Assembly (NCBI GenBank): GCA_036504035.1 | Contig: DASXVV010000014.1 | Coordinates: 310,001 to 374,000 of the forward strand | Source of the DNA: Candidatus Deferrimicrobiaceae bacterium | GTDB lineage: Bacteria > Desulfobacterota > Deferrimicrobia > Deferrimicrobiales > Deferrimicrobiaceae | Reading direction: 5' to 3' | Length of the DNA stretch: 64,000 bases | Part shown: positions 28,155-36,184 of the stretch, one piece after another | How positions within the stretch are numbered: position 1 is the stretch's first letter | Layout: the number at the start of each line of letters is the position of its first letter | Made by a program: the position numbers and the translations under genes | The notes under the pieces: generated by a model | Databases searched by the model: none | Told to the model about the DNA's origin: nothing | The model's input: only the letters and a program-made list of their open reading frames with translations

Positions 28155-28310
28155 GTCACGGCGGGCAAGTTTCAATGAAATAAACGCGTTTTTATTTTAC
28201 CGGTCCGAGCAAGTGGCGAGCCGCAAGAGCGGCAGCCGGAACAAGAAGGAGAACAAGAGCAGCGACTGACCAGTCCACTGGAAGCGCGAATCCGAAAAAG
28301 GAGAAGAACG
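28155..28310 (+). promoter_or_regulatory. Spacer and leader before the porin/transport run
   Basis: 156 nt with an AT-rich start (28178-28200) that could hold a promoter, a GCCGC-AAGA-GCGGC hairpin, and CTGACCAGTCCACTGGA (28266-28282), which matches 16 of 17 bases of the motif in the metK leader (21231-21247). A GAAAAAGGAGAAG ribosome-binding site follows. There is no T-tract terminator. The shared motif suggests co-regulation with metK at RNA or DNA level. Confidence 0.4.
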
Positions 28311-29642
28311 ATGCGTGCTTTCAGGTTCATGAACGGGTTGCTGGTATTGCTGGTCCTTCTCGCCCCGATCTCCAGGGCAAGGGCGGACGAGGTGCCGCCT
28401 TCGGACGGGCCTCCCTCCACCGGTGCGGAAGCGAACGAGCGGACGGAATACGTGACGCAGACCGACCTGCAGGGGGTCCGGGCGGAGCTCGAGACGCTGC
28501 GCGAGCAGTGGACGCGAACCCTCGACAAGAACACCGCGCAGACGTCGCGGCCTCTCACGGTCGGCGGCATCGCGCAGGTCCGCTACACCGCGTCCGAAAA
28601 CAAGAAGGTCAACAACAGCTTCGACATCGCGGCGCTGATCCTCAACTTTCGCGGAAACCTGCGGAAAGACTACGAGGAGGGGCGGAACGTCGACTACCTG
28701 TTCAGCTTCGTAAGCCCCAGCGGTGCGAATGCCAACGGCAGCGCGGATTTCACCGTCCGGCCGCTGGATGCGTACATCAGTTATTTCCTCCTCCCTTCCC
28801 TCGACTTCGAAAAGCCGCTGCTGAGCATCACGCTCGGTCAGCAGAAGAAGCCGTTCGGACTCGAGGCGCTCGCGACCGAGGAGAAGAAGCCGACGATCAA
28901 AAGCGCGCAGAGCGCCACGACGCTCGGCCTCGATCCCCGCGACATCGGGCTGGTCGTCAAGGGTGACCTGTTCCCGTATTACGACGCCGGCTTCCGGTAT
29001 CGCGTGCCGTTGGTCGAATACTCGGTCGGCCTGCTCAATGGGAGCGGCCCCAACGCGACCGACGACAACGGGCACAAGGATGTCTCCGGCCGCGTCGTGC
29101 TCAACGCGCCCGTCGACTACAACTCCATCTTCCGCGGCCTTTCGCTCGGCGGCTCCGCTTATCTCGGACGCCAGAACGTCGGGGTCGGGACGGCGGTGGC
29201 GCAACAAGGCGCGAAGAACCGGTACGGCGTCGACCTGGCTTACGTGAACACCCCGGTCGGCTTCACCGCGGAATATGTGCGCGGGGAGGACGGGAAGCTC
29301 CTGTCCGGCACGAGTGTGGACAACGCCGTATTCGGAAAGATCCAGAGCGAGGGATTCACGTTCACGGTCTTCTACAACTTCGGCGAGCAGTTCCTCCGCG
29401 GCTTCAAGGCGCAGGACCGCTACGACGACTGGTACCCGCTCACCTTCCAGCCCTTCGTCCGATTCGACCGGTGGGATCCGAATCTCAAGGCGGGCGGCGA
29501 CCGGATCGACATCACCACACTCGGCTTCAACTGGTTCTTCGCGGAAACGACCAAGCTGCAGCTCAACTACAACAACAAGAAGCAGCAGGGCGTGAATGTC
29601 GCGAACAACGAGTTCCTCGCGCAGTTCCAGTTCGGATTCTAG
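28311..29642 (+). CDS. Outer-membrane porin, phosphate-selective porin O/P type
   Basis: A 443-residue protein with signal peptide (to about ARA, residue 24), a short coiled region with TDLQGVRAELETLRE, then a beta-barrel with alternating hydrophobic strands and a terminal Phe (QFQFGF), the outer-membrane sorting signal. QQKKPFGLEALATEE and PRDIGLVVKGD are typical of the OprO/OprP-like family. These porins pass anions such as phosphate, or sulfonated and carboxylated organics. Standing directly before a sulfonate-type ABC binding protein, it is probably the outer-membrane entry for the same anionic sulfur compound. Confidence 0.82.
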   Translation: MRAFRFMNGLLVLLVLLAPISRARADEVPPSDGPPSTGAEANERTEYVTQTDLQGVRAELETLREQWTRTLDKNTAQTSRPLTVGGIAQVRYTASENKKVNNSFDIAALILNFRGNLRKDYEEGRNVDYLFSFVSPSGANANGSADFTVRPLDAYISYFLLPSLDFEKPLLSITLGQQKKPFGLEALATEEKKPTIKSAQSATTLGLDPRDIGLVVKGDLFPYYDAGFRYRVPLVEYSVGLLNGSGPNATDDNGHKDVSGRVVLNAPVDYNSIFRGLSLGGSAYLGRQNVGVGTAVAQQGAKNRYGVDLAYVNTPVGFTAEYVRGEDGKLLSGTSVDNAVFGKIQSEGFTFTVFYNFGEQFLRGFKAQDRYDDWYPLTFQPFVRFDRWDPNLKAGGDRIDITTLGFNWFFAETTKLQLNYNNKKQQGVNVANNEFLAQFQFGF

Positions 29643-29681
29643 GCAAGCACAGACCCAAAACAACATGAGGAGACCAAGGTC

Positions 29682-30722
29682 ATGAAAAAAATAGTCGCTT
29701 CGATCCTGTCCATCGCAATCACCGTCCTCGTGGCGAGCACCATCGCAGCCGTCGCCGCGGAAAAGAAGCCGAAGACGATCTACCTCGGCTCCGCCTACAG
29801 CGGCGGCTTCGGCAAGCCGTACTCCGGCGGCGTCATCGGCATCGTCCACGCGCGGGCGCTGCTGGAAGAAGAGTTCAAGAAGGACGGCATCAAGATCGAG
29901 TGGTTCTTCTTCAAAGGCGCCGGCCCCGCGACGAACGAGGCGCTCGCGAACAAGACGATCGACTTCGCCTACATCGGCGACCTGCCCGCGATCGTGGGCA
30001 AGGCGAACGGCCTGAAGACGAAGTTCATCGCCCCCGGATCGAAGTGGACCCATGTCTACATCAGCGTCCCGAACGACTCGAAGATCACGACCATCAAGGA
30101 ACTGAAGGGAAAGAAGGTCGCGATCGCCAAGGGAACCAACGCCCAGCTGACTTTCGCCCGGATCCTCGAGGCGAACGGCCTGACGGAAAAGGATCTCAAG
30201 CTCTACAACCTGGGGCTGGCCGACGGCGGTTCCGCCCTCAAGACGAAGGACATCGATGCGGCCGTCTACTGGACCGATCAGCTGAACCTGCGCACGCTGG
30301 GCGTTTCCAAAATCATCTATTCGACGAAAGAGGCGCCGGTCGACTGGCGGAACACCGGCGGATTCTACGTCACCGAGGCGTTCGCAAAGCAATACCCCGA
30401 GATCACCAAGCGGGTGGTCAAGGCCTACGTCAAGGCGGCCCGCTGGGGGTCGGAGGAAAAGAACAAGGAAGAGCTGTTCCAGATCGGCGTCAAGGCCGGC
30501 ACCCCGCTGGCGGCGATCCGCGAGGAATTCGCGGGGCGTTCGGCAAAGGACATCAACAGCATCTCCTTCGACGATGCTTACGTGAAGCATTACGTCGAAG
30601 GCGCCGTGTTCGCCAAGGAACGGGGACTCATCAGGAAGACATTCGACGTCCACGCGTGGATCGACAGGAGCTACCTCGACGAGGCGCTGCGAGACCTCAA
30701 GCTTGAAGGGTACTGGAAATAA
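29682..30722 (+). CDS. ABC transporter substrate-binding protein, SsuA/TauA (NMT1) type
   Basis: A 346-residue periplasmic binding protein with signal peptide ending AVAA (about residue 26). It has the usual two-lobed pattern: GAGPATNEALANKTIDFAYIGDLPAIVG, then KELKGKKVAIAKGTNAQ and DIDAAVYWTDQL. This is the aliphatic sulfonate/taurine/nitrate family. It begins the transport run, but its permeases and ATPase lie four genes downstream (33724-36095), which still forms one co-directional unit. Substrate cannot be read from sequence; sulfonate or another organosulfur anion is inferred from family and context. Confidence 0.82.
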   Translation: MKKIVASILSIAITVLVASTIAAVAAEKKPKTIYLGSAYSGGFGKPYSGGVIGIVHARALLEEEFKKDGIKIEWFFFKGAGPATNEALANKTIDFAYIGDLPAIVGKANGLKTKFIAPGSKWTHVYISVPNDSKITTIKELKGKKVAIAKGTNAQLTFARILEANGLTEKDLKLYNLGLADGGSALKTKDIDAAVYWTDQLNLRTLGVSKIIYSTKEAPVDWRNTGGFYVTEAFAKQYPEITKRVVKAYVKAARWGSEEKNKEELFQIGVKAGTPLAAIREEFAGRSAKDINSISFDDAYVKHYVEGAVFAKERGLIRKTFDVHAWIDRSYLDEALRDLKLEGYWK

Positions 30723-30748
30723 CCCTCAACAAGGAAAGGGGAACGGAA

Positions 30749-32023
30749 ATGTCGTTGATCCTCCGCAAGGAATCGCTGTTCAGGGAATTGTCCTTCGACC
30801 AGGTGGTCGAGAAGCACGCAGACGTTTCACCTTTCGTCATCCTGAAGCTCGACCTCCAGCGGCGCGGCATCCGGTTGACGGAAGCGGCGGCGGCGGCCGT
30901 CGACACGCCGTACTACCGGTATGCCCGCTCCAACGTCGTCCACGTCAAGAACCAGGACGGGAAGCCGCTGGTCTTCCCCGGCCCGGTCATTCTCCGCGAC
31001 GGGACCACGGTCCTCACCTCTCCGGTTCCCGGCCAGTTCGAGAACCCGTACACGGTCGACTTTGCCGACGGGAAATACTGGGCGGTGGACGCCGGCCGCC
31101 GCGTCGACGAGATCGACTTTACCCCGAGGCCCGATTATTACGGCAAGCTGACCAGCCGCGGGATCCCGATGGAATCGATCGCCAACGCGAGACCGCAGCG
31201 CCTCGACATCTCTCCCTACCGGTATTGCCACTACTGGGACACGCAGGACCAATGCAAGTTCTGCGCGTTCTTCACCGACCTCAAGGCGCAGCGGCAGGCC
31301 GCGGGAGACGACTTCGAGCGGATCGTGCATCCGGAGGACATCTACGAGACGGTGCGCGAGGCGCTCAAGGAGCCGGGGCGCATCTCCCAGATCAACCTGA
31401 CCGCGGGCACCGACTACTCGGGTGAGATCCCGTTCGAAAAGGAAGTGGACCGGTACGTCGAAGTGCTCCAGGCGATCGGGCGGAACTTCAAGACGCGCCG
31501 CTTTCCGAGCCAGCTGATCGCGCCCGCCTATTCGAAGCGGCAGGTCAAGCGGCTGTACGACGAGACAGGCCTGTCGTCCTACTGCCCCGACATCGAGGTC
31601 TGGGACGAGAAGCTGTTCAAGTGGATCTGCACCGGCAAGGAAAAGTGGTTCGGGCGCAACTACTGGATCCAGAGCGCGCTGGACGCGGTCGAGATCTTCG
31701 GGAAGGGCAACGTCTACACGAACTTCGTCGCAGGCATCGAGTTCGCGCAGCCGCACGGCTTCACGAGCATCGAGCAGGCGCTGGATTCCAACTTCGAGGC
31801 CGCCGACTTCTTCGCGAAGAACGGCGTTGTCTACCTGAGCCTTGTCTGGGTCCCGTGGAAGAGCACCGCCTTCGCGGGGCAGAAGCAGCCGCCGCTCGAA
31901 TACTACGTCCGCCTGGTGAAGGGACTGGTCGAGATTCGCAGGAGCCACGGCCTGGCTTCCGACAACGACGATTTCAAGCATTGCGGAAACCACGGCGACA
32001 GCGACCTTGAACGACTCAACTGA
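30749..32023 (+). CDS. Radical-SAM-like protein with CX8CX2C motif (paralogue B)
   Basis: A 424-residue paralogue of the protein at 23363. The shared N-terminal module ends EIDFTPRPDYYGKLTSRG against [18 protein letters not shown] in the other copy. The cluster motif has identical spacing: C160, C169, C172 (CHYWDTQDQCKFC). Both contain NFVAGIE in the barrel. It lies 26 nt after the binding protein and 17 nt before the flavin-binding protein. Having two paralogues in one island, one coupled to the Fe protein and one inside the transport run, suggests consecutive or complementary steps on the imported compound. Chemistry is unknown. Confidence 0.75.
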   Translation: MSLILRKESLFRELSFDQVVEKHADVSPFVILKLDLQRRGIRLTEAAAAAVDTPYYRYARSNVVHVKNQDGKPLVFPGPVILRDGTTVLTSPVPGQFENPYTVDFADGKYWAVDAGRRVDEIDFTPRPDYYGKLTSRGIPMESIANARPQRLDISPYRYCHYWDTQDQCKFCAFFTDLKAQRQAAGDDFERIVHPEDIYETVREALKEPGRISQINLTAGTDYSGEIPFEKEVDRYVEVLQAIGRNFKTRRFPSQLIAPAYSKRQVKRLYDETGLSSYCPDIEVWDEKLFKWICTGKEKWFGRNYWIQSALDAVEIFGKGNVYTNFVAGIEFAQPHGFTSIEQALDSNFEAADFFAKNGVVYLSLVWVPWKSTAFAGQKQPPLEYYVRLVKGLVEIRRSHGLASDNDDFKHCGNHGDSDLERLN

Positions 32024-32040
32024 CGAAAGGGATAATCGAC

Positions 32041-32508
32041 ATGGCAAAGCTGCCTGAAGAACTGGTGAACCTGCTCAGGGATATCGAAAGCATCAAGGTC
32101 GTGGCGACCCTGGACGGGGAAGGAGCGCCTCACGCCGTCGTCAAGGGCTCGCTGACGACGTTGGACGGCGAGACAATCGCCTTCAACGAGGGGTTGGAGA
32201 CGAACATCAGCAACAAGAACCTGGTGCGCAGCATCTGGTTCGACAGGAAAGTCGCGATCAACGTGACCAAGGGTCCGGTCAGCTACCAGATCAAGGGGAA
32301 GCCGTACCGGTACCTGATCACGGGATCCATCTTCAAGCAGTTTCTGCTCAAGGCGAGGGAGCGGCGGGGGCCGACGGCGGATATCGCGGGCGTCTGGATC
32401 GTCACCCCCGAGGAGGTCCGCAACGAATCGCCGGGCTTCCGGCGGAAACAGGCGGAGGAGGAACGGGGCCAGTTCCACAGCCACCTGGACCTGCTGCGGG
32501 CCGAATGA
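32041..32508 (+). CDS. Pyridoxamine 5'-phosphate oxidase-like flavin-binding protein
   Basis: A 155-residue single-domain split-barrel protein. The N-terminal half, VVATLDGEGAPHAVVKGSLTTLDGETIAF, is the usual PPOX-like start, and NLVRSIWFDRKVAINV follows. Such proteins bind FMN, haem or F420 and act as small reductases or cofactor-binding partners. Position between the radical-SAM-like protein and the MFS transporter suggests that it belongs to the same pathway, perhaps as an electron carrier. Length is normal for the family. Confidence 0.75.
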   Translation: MAKLPEELVNLLRDIESIKVVATLDGEGAPHAVVKGSLTTLDGETIAFNEGLETNISNKNLVRSIWFDRKVAINVTKGPVSYQIKGKPYRYLITGSIFKQFLLKARERRGPTADIAGVWIVTPEEVRNESPGFRRKQAEEERGQFHSHLDLLRAE

Positions 32509-32509
32509 A

Positions 32510-33727
32510 ATGGCCGAAACCCGCACGAAAAGCATGCTCCATCGCTTCATGCTGCTCTCGATCCTAGGCGGCATGGGCATGGGCGTGTCCCAGATCGCGG
32601 TGACGCTCTATGCGGTCAGCCTGGGGGCCGATGCTTCGCAGATCGGCCTTATCGGCGGAATCCAGGGGGTGGGTTTGCTGCTCACGGTCCTCCCCGTCGG
32701 TTTCCTAGTGGACCGTTTCGGCCCCCGGGTCGTCTTTCTGTTCGGCGGGCTGATGAGCGCGCTGATCTACCTGGCGTTCCCTTATGTCCGGACCGCGCAG
32801 CTCCTGATCGCATTCGTGGCGGTGATCGGGTTCTTCACGTCGTTCCGGTTCATCTCCATGAGCAGCGTGTTTCTCGAGTTCCTCGAATCCTGCGGGAACG
32901 AGAAGGCCGGGTGGCAACGCGGTTCGCATTCGACCGGGCTGGTATTTCTCGGCCCGATGGCGGGCGCTTTCCTGGCCCGGCATGCCGGATACACCGCGAC
33001 GTTCTACGCGGTCAGCGGGTCGCTGGTTGCCCTGATTCTGGGAGCAGCCGTCGTGTTTCCCGGCCGGCCAAATGAACCGTCCCGGCATTCCTTTCGCGAA
33101 ACGCTGGCGCACATCGGGGGGATGTTCAAGGACCGGAACCTGGTCGAGGCGTCGCTTGCCGAGGGGTTGGCGCTGGCGACATTTTCATGCTTCAACGCCT
33201 TCATCGTCGTCATCGCAATCCGGACTTTCGGGTTATCGGCACAGGGCGCGGCCATGTTCGTCTCGCTGGAAGGAATCGTCTTCATCGCGACGTTGTTCTC
33301 GCTCTGGCGACTGGTGGCAAGGCTCGGGCAGCGCCGCTTCTACTTGTTGAGCATCGGGATCCTGGTTGCCGGCCTGTCCCTTCTCTCCATTTCCCGACAT
33401 CCGGCGTTTCCGGCCGCGGGGACGGTGCTGGTCGGGATCGGGCTCGGGATGTTCAACCTGGTCAACGTGACGCGGATCGGCGCCACGCCGGGGCGAAAGG
33501 GAAAGGTGGCGGGGCTTTTCGCCTTGTTCACGGTCGGCGGATCGATCCTGGGGCCGATTGCCGGCGGCTATATCGGAAAAGCTTTCGGCCCGGGAGCGAT
33601 CTTCCCGGCATTCATCCCCTTGTTCCTGGCGTTCGGGCTCCGGCTTCACCTGCGGGGAGACGACGAGATTTCGTTCGGCGGCACGCCCTCGCGGGTCGAC
33701 CACGGCGCGGAAGGAGCTGCCTCGTGA
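32510..33727 (+). CDS. Major facilitator superfamily transporter
   Basis: A 405-residue protein with about twelve transmembrane helices and the MFS loop GFLVDRFGPRVVFLFGG (about 64-80), which is the family's signature between helices 2 and 3. A charged loop of about 30 residues separates the two halves. It begins 1 nt after the PPOX-like gene and overlaps the following permease by 4 nt (GTGA). With an ABC importer in the same run, MFS could export a by-product, for instance the desulfurised carbon skeleton; this is speculation. Confidence 0.85.
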   Translation: MAETRTKSMLHRFMLLSILGGMGMGVSQIAVTLYAVSLGADASQIGLIGGIQGVGLLLTVLPVGFLVDRFGPRVVFLFGGLMSALIYLAFPYVRTAQLLIAFVAVIGFFTSFRFISMSSVFLEFLESCGNEKAGWQRGSHSTGLVFLGPMAGAFLARHAGYTATFYAVSGSLVALILGAAVVFPGRPNEPSRHSFRETLAHIGGMFKDRNLVEASLAEGLALATFSCFNAFIVVIAIRTFGLSAQGAAMFVSLEGIVFIATLFSLWRLVARLGQRRFYLLSIGILVAGLSLLSISRHPAFPAAGTVLVGIGLGMFNLVNVTRIGATPGRKGKVAGLFALFTVGGSILGPIAGGYIGKAFGPGAIFPAFIPLFLAFGLRLHLRGDDEISFGGTPSRVDHGAEGAAS

Positions 33728-34506
33728 AAATCGCGAAACGTTCGAAATGGGGCGACGCCGCGCTGGGGCTGATCGTCCCCCTGCTGCTGGTCCTGTTCTG
33801 GGAAATCGCCTGCCGGCTGGAACTGTTTCCGCCCCAGATCGTCATTCCGCCGCGGCTGGTGCTCGCCACATTTCTGGAACTGCTGCGCTCGGGAGAGCTG
33901 GCGGACAACCTCAAGATCAGCCTGATCCGGGTTCTCCTCGGATTTGTCCTGGGAACCGTCTCCGGATTCCTCCTGGGAGCCGGAATGGCGATATCGCGGC
34001 CGGTGGAGCGGTACCTATTACCTCTGTTCACCGGCATCCGGCAGGTTCCGGTCCTCGGCTGGATACCGTTGCTGATGATCTGGCTCGGGATCGGGGAAAC
34101 GTTCAAGGTCGTCTTCATCTCGCTGGGCGCCTTTTATCCGATGACGGTCAATACGTTCGATGGATTTCGCGGCGTGCCGGTCTGTTACGTCGAAGTGGCC
34201 CGCGCATTCGGATTCCGGCGGCGGAAGCTGCTGCTGCGGGTCCTTCTGCCGGCGGCACTCCCCTCGATCTTCACGGGAATTCGGATCGCCCTGAACATGT
34301 CCTGGATGCTGGTCATCGCGGCCGAGCTGGTCGCGGCGGGGGAGGGGATCGGGTACACGATCACCTGGGGGCGGCAACTATTCCAGATGGATATCGTCAT
34401 CATGGGCGTCATCCTGATCGGCTTGATCGGCTACGGAATGAATCATCTCGTCGGCTCCGCGGAAGCGGCCTCGCTGCACTGGCGGCGCCCGTTCCAGGCG
34501 AAATGA
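33724..34506 (+). CDS. ABC transporter permease, SsuC/TauC type (first)
   Basis: A 260-residue protein starting with GTG at 33724 within the MFS stop. About six transmembrane helices. It carries the BPD_transp_1 EAA loop EVARAFGFRRRKLLLRVLLPAALP (about 157-180). GIRQVPVLGWIPLLMIWLGIGE is the hallmark of sulfonate/taurine/nitrate permeases. A second, different permease follows, so the transporter probably has a heterodimeric membrane part, unlike the homodimeric SsuC of E. coli. Confidence 0.85.
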   Translation: MKIAKRSKWGDAALGLIVPLLLVLFWEIACRLELFPPQIVIPPRLVLATFLELLRSGELADNLKISLIRVLLGFVLGTVSGFLLGAGMAISRPVERYLLPLFTGIRQVPVLGWIPLLMIWLGIGETFKVVFISLGAFYPMTVNTFDGFRGVPVCYVEVARAFGFRRRKLLLRVLLPAALPSIFTGIRIALNMSWMLVIAAELVAAGEGIGYTITWGRQLFQMDIVIMGVILIGLIGYGMNHLVGSAEAASLHWRRPFQAK

Positions 34507-34520
34507 ACCGGGAGAATACG

Positions 34521-35312
34521 ATGCGAAAAATCAAGGCAGCGGGTCATAAGGGACTGGACATCGGCCGGGGATTGTTGCTTCCGTCCCTGATTCTCTCGGT
34601 CTGGTGGGTCTGTTCGAGCAAAGGCTGGCTGTCGCCGAAACTGTTTCCTTCCCCGGCGCTGGTATTCAAGGAGCTCAAGGTGGTCATCGGCGACGGCAGC
34701 CTGCTGGAAAATCTCGGGATCAGTTTCGCGAGAGTGCTCAAGGGGTTTGCACTCGGGGCATCGGCGGGATTCATCCTCGGCTCGGTCCTGGGTCTTTCCA
34801 GGACCGCGGAAAGGCTGATCGGGCCTGTCTTCAACGCGATCCGCCAGGTTCCGCTCCCCGCCTGGATCCCGCTGCTCATCCTGGTCAGCATCGGCGAGTT
34901 GTCCCGGGTTGCGTTCATCGCGATCGGCGCATCCTACCCCGTGGCCTTGAACACCTTCGAGGGGATCCGGAGCGTCCGAATGGACCTTCTCGAAGTCGGG
35001 CGCGTGTTCCGCTTCGACCGCGCGAAGCGATTCCTGTCGATCATCCTGCCGTCGGCGTTCCCGACGATCCTCACCGGGTTGAAACTGAGCCTCGGCGTTT
35101 CGTGGACGCTTGTCGTCGGGGCGGAAATCTTCACGACCTCGGGCGGCGGGATCGGGGAAATGATGTGGGTGGGAAGGGAACTCTCCAATATCGAGCTCGT
35201 CGTGATCGGGATCGTGACGATCGCGCTGGTCGGCTTTGCGATGAACCTCCTGATCGCAACGCTCGAGAGAACGTTCTCCGTCTGGAGAAAAACGATGACG
35301 CAGGGAAGGTGA
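34521..35312 (+). CDS. ABC transporter permease, SsuC/TauC type (second)
   Basis: A 263-residue permease homologous to the preceding one: IRQVPLPAWIPLLILVSIGELS and the EAA loop LEVGRVFRFDRAKRFLSIILPSAFP. An earlier in-frame ATG (34503) overlaps the previous stop, but GGGAG at 34510-34514 favours 34521. It ends 6 nt before the ATPase gene. The two permeases differ throughout, indicating an old duplication with separate roles. Confidence 0.84.
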   Translation: MRKIKAAGHKGLDIGRGLLLPSLILSVWWVCSSKGWLSPKLFPSPALVFKELKVVIGDGSLLENLGISFARVLKGFALGASAGFILGSVLGLSRTAERLIGPVFNAIRQVPLPAWIPLLILVSIGELSRVAFIAIGASYPVALNTFEGIRSVRMDLLEVGRVFRFDRAKRFLSIILPSAFPTILTGLKLSLGVSWTLVVGAEIFTTSGGGIGEMMWVGRELSNIELVVIGIVTIALVGFAMNLLIATLERTFSVWRKTMTQGR

Positions 35313-35318
35313 GTAGCC

Positions 35319-36095
35319 ATGGGAACGGCCGGAACGTTGCAGATCCGCAAGTTGAACAAGAAATTCGTCGTGCAGGGCCGCGAAAACAAGGTCCTTGAAG
35401 ATATCAACCTCACGATCGAGCCCGGGGAGTTCATCAGCATCATCGGCCTGAGCGGCTGCGGGAAAACGACGCTGCTCCGGCTGGTCGTCGGGCTCGAATC
35501 CGAATACGAGGGGGATATCCTCCTGGATGGCCGGAAGCTCAACGGCCCGAGCATCGACCGCGGGATCGTGTTCCAGGACCATCGCCTGTTTCCGTGGCTA
35601 AACGTGGAAAAGAACGTGGCGCTCGGCATCGTCGGCAAGAACGACGCGGCGAAGCGGGAGACCGTATTGCGCCACATCGAGCGGGTTGGACTCAAGGGGT
35701 TCGAGAAAAACTACCCGCACCAACTTTCCGGCGGAATGTCGCAGCGGGCCGCCATCGCCCGGTCGCTGGTGAACCAGCCCGAGATCCTGTTGTTGGATGA
35801 GCCGCTCGGGGCGCTCGACGCGTTGACGCGGATGTACATGCACAAGGAGCTGGAAAGGATCTGGCGGCAGGAAAGCATCACGATGATCATGGTGACGCAC
35901 GACGTCGAGGAGGCGGTGTATCTCTCCGACAAGATCATCGTCATGTCGGCCCATCCGGGGAAGGTGCAGAAGATCATCCCCGTTCCGCTGGCCCGCCCCC
36001 GCGACCGCGCCAGCTACGATTTCGGCCTCGTCAAGGAACAGGTGCTCGAGGAATTCCATCTCCAGTCCGAAAGACATTTCAGCTACGCGATTTGA
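35319..36095 (+). CDS. ABC transporter ATP-binding protein, SsuB/TauB type
   Basis: A 258-residue ATPase: Walker A GLSGCGKTT (about 44-52), Q-loop VFQDHRLFPWL, signature LSGGMSQRAAIARSL, Walker B ILLLDEPLGALDA, and His in MVTHDVEEAVYLSD. The QDHRLFPWLNVEKNV form is typical of sulfonate, taurine and nitrate importers. It completes the importer begun by the binding protein at 29682. A promoter-operator follows its stop, so the next gene starts a new transcription unit. Confidence 0.88.
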   Translation: MGTAGTLQIRKLNKKFVVQGRENKVLEDINLTIEPGEFISIIGLSGCGKTTLLRLVVGLESEYEGDILLDGRKLNGPSIDRGIVFQDHRLFPWLNVEKNVALGIVGKNDAAKRETVLRHIERVGLKGFEKNYPHQLSGGMSQRAAIARSLVNQPEILLLDEPLGALDALTRMYMHKELERIWRQESITMIMVTHDVEEAVYLSDKIIVMSAHPGKVQKIIPVPLARPRDRASYDFGLVKEQVLEEFHLQSERHFSYAI

Positions 36096-36124
36096 CCGGG
36101 ATCGTGCTCCTCGGAAATACCGGA

Positions 36125-36152
36125 TTGACATTGTCTATAGGTCTTGTATAGA
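36125..36152 (+). promoter_or_regulatory. Promoter and operator for the sulfite reductase gene
   Basis: TTGACA (36125-36130), 16-nt spacer, TATAGA (36147-36152). Within it TCTATA (36134-36139) and TATAGA (36147-36152) form an inverted repeat with a 7-nt spacer, the right arm being the -10 itself. The same half-sites occur before metK and the sulfate-binding protein. Confidence 0.65.
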
Positions 36153-36184
36153 ATGGAGTCAATTCGTGATCGAGGGGCATGGGA

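Noticed and set aside
28197-30653. 818-codon open frame on the minus strand opposite the porin and binding-protein genes
   Set aside because: It mirrors the codon structure of two well-supported plus-strand genes and has no recognisable domain; such shadows are common in GC-rich DNA. The same holds for 5230-7278, 18524-20719 and 49094-50878 on the minus strand.
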